A stretch of DNA of 23,360 bases from a virus, in the IMG/VR virus record IMGVR_UViG_3300022602_001688, positions 1 to 23,360 of that record, one strand, 5' to 3'. Position 1 is the first letter of the stretch. The number at the start of each line of letters is the position of its first letter. Below the pieces are notes generated by a model. That model did not search any database. It saw only the letters and a list, made by a program, of their open reading frames with translations, and was not told the origin of the DNA. This document shows, piece after piece, positions 22,646 to 23,360 of this stretch. Made by a program: the position numbers and the translations under genes.

Positions 22646-22654
22646 GTTTTTGGT

Positions 22655-22825
22655 TTACTTTTTCTTGACTACTGTGTCCGGTTTAGTGCCTGCGATTTCA
22701 GTACCTTCTGCTTTCTTGTGATGCTTAACTTCTTTTTTGGCAGGAGCCTTAGCTGGCTTCTTATCTGCCGCCATAGCTGTTGATGCGAATACTGCTACGA
22801 TTAGTAATGCTAATAGTTTTTTCAT
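22655..22825 (-). CDS. Small secreted lysine-rich protein
   Basis: A 56-residue protein with a textbook Sec signal peptide: MKK, then hydrophobic LLALLIVAVFAS, then TAMA with predicted cleavage after the last Ala near residue 19. The mature part is about 37 residues, very rich in Lys with a HHKK centre (DKKPAKAPAKKEVKHHKK ... TVVKKK), and should be periplasmic and strongly basic. AAGGA lies 6 bases before the ATG at 22825 and overlaps the stop of the upstream gene. It resembles small basic periplasmic proteins of proteobacteria, such as acid-shock-type proteins, more than known phage genes, so it may come from the host. The function is unknown; binding of acidic envelope polymers is one guess. 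Confidence 0.8.
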   Translation of the reverse strand: MKKLLALLIVAVFASTAMAADKKPAKAPAKKEVKHHKKAEGTEIAGTKPDTVVKKK

Positions 22826-22834
22826 AATTTTTCC

Positions 22835-23360
22835 TTATAAGGCTGGTTGATCTAATGCTGGAACAACTTTATGACCTTTTGAACTTAAGGCCGGTAGTGT
22901 TGCGGGTGTTGTTGCTCCGGACCCGCTATTAAAACCCGATCCAAATCCTCCTGCGGCTGGCGCCGGACTTGCTGAAGGTGTGCTTCCAAACCCGCCTCCG
23001 CCAAAGCCACCTGCTGGTGATGGAGAACCGAAGCCCCCAGACGAACTACCGAACCCGCCGCCTGTCGAAGGAGCGCCAAATGCTGAAGCCCCGCCTGATG
23101 AACCGAATCCGCCATTTGAACCTCCAAAGCCTCCACCCATTCCGCCACCCATGCCACCTTGCATTCCACTTGGAACGCCTGACATGTTAGTGTTGTTTGT
23201 CATTGTTTGACTTGTAGCAGTTGGGTTTGCGGCAGTACCTGCTAGTTTTTCTTGTGTACGACCAAACGCACTAATACCTAATACAGCACCCATTGCGATA
23301 TGAAACAAGCCGGCACCTTGTAGTGTTAGCGGATTCCATTGTGTAATAGGTACGTGATTA
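22835..23360 (-). CDS. Gly/Phe-rich repeat protein (5' end outside window)
   Basis: At least 174 residues; the reading frame stays open to the window edge, so the true start probably lies beyond 23360 (a TTG at 23308 is possible but cuts a coherent segment, TQWNPLTLQGAGLFHIAMG). After a hydrophobic Gly-rich section (LFHIAMGAVLGISAF) the rest is low complexity: GMQGGMGGGMGGGFGGS, many GGFG and FGS units separated by Ser/Pro/Ala, and a tail ALSSKGHKVVPALDQPAL. The FG-rich pattern recalls disordered, cohesive FG-repeat sequences, but no homology is claimed. It is probably a structural or envelope-associated phage protein. The small secreted-protein gene follows after 9 bases. Confidence 0.65.
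   Translation of the reverse strand, partial: NHVPITQWNPLTLQGAGLFHIAMGAVLGISAFGRTQEKLAGTAANPTATSQTMTNNTNMSGVPSGMQGGMGGGMGGGFGGSNGGFGSSGGASAFGAPSTGGGFGSSSGGFGSPSPAGGFGGGGFGSTPSASPAPAAGGFGSGFNSGSGATTPATLPALSSKGHKVVPALDQPAL

Noticed and set aside
1-23360. CRISPR arrays, tRNA or rRNA genes
   Set aside because: No regularly spaced repeats of CRISPR size and no cloverleaf or rRNA-like sequence were found; the repeats present are in-frame coding repeats or gene duplications.

Overview
The window looks like a piece of the genome of a T4-like myovirus, probably from an aquatic setting. All 22 genes I can support lie on the minus strand. They are tightly packed and chained by start/stop overlaps, and the DNA is AT-rich. 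The T4-type core is a gp43-like family B DNA polymerase, a gp45-like sliding clamp and a DsbA-like DNA-binding protein. A cluster whose N-termini resemble the capsid-targeting sequences of T4 internal head proteins also points this way. The host is unknown. A small lysine-rich protein with a proteobacterial-style signal peptide (22655-22825) hints at a Gram-negative, perhaps betaproteobacterial, host, but this is weak inference. No tRNA, CRISPR array, insertion sequence or integrase was seen, and no gene-free stretch reaches 300 bases.

Read in the direction of transcription, from high to low coordinates. (1) 22655-23360: the 3' part of a Gly/Phe-rich protein and a small secreted basic protein. 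(2) 18367-22587: an operon of dnaJ, def (peptide deformylase), full-length clpA and an unknown gene, all overlapping. It is driven by a perfect-consensus sigma70-type promoter embedded in a terminator-like palindrome. (3) 8428-18294: ten genes with late-promoter-like GATAAATA motifs. Most begin with a short basic/amphipathic segment followed by an (L/I)-x-E prohead-protease-like site. They include two nucleotidyltransferase proteins, one of them with a ligase-like second half, a triplicated small protein family ending in a shared SPVAKPKxNKYG tail, a metal-site-rich protein, and a 774-residue protein with a peptidoglycan-binding domain. I read this block as proteins packaged inside the head. 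(4) 1-8328: an early/replication region with dsbA, DNA polymerase (a possible 5-bp stem / 8-nt loop translational operator precedes it), a short nucleotide-sugar dehydrogenase, the clamp under its own strong promoter, a DUF2061 membrane protein, a tRNA-guanine-transglycosylase-like protein that is probably DpdA-type, a BPSL0761-like protein, a Gfo/Idh/MocA oxidoreductase and an MDR dehydrogenase.

Themes: DNA replication, probable 7-deazaguanine modification of phage DNA, takeover of host proteostasis (DnaJ, deformylase, ClpA able to dock on host ClpP), sugar metabolism, and a large set of candidate injected proteins. A window-wide compositional signal, near absence of GCWGC beside abundant GCSGC, suggests past selection by a GCWGC-specific restriction system. 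Assignments are by eye from motifs; no database search was possible.
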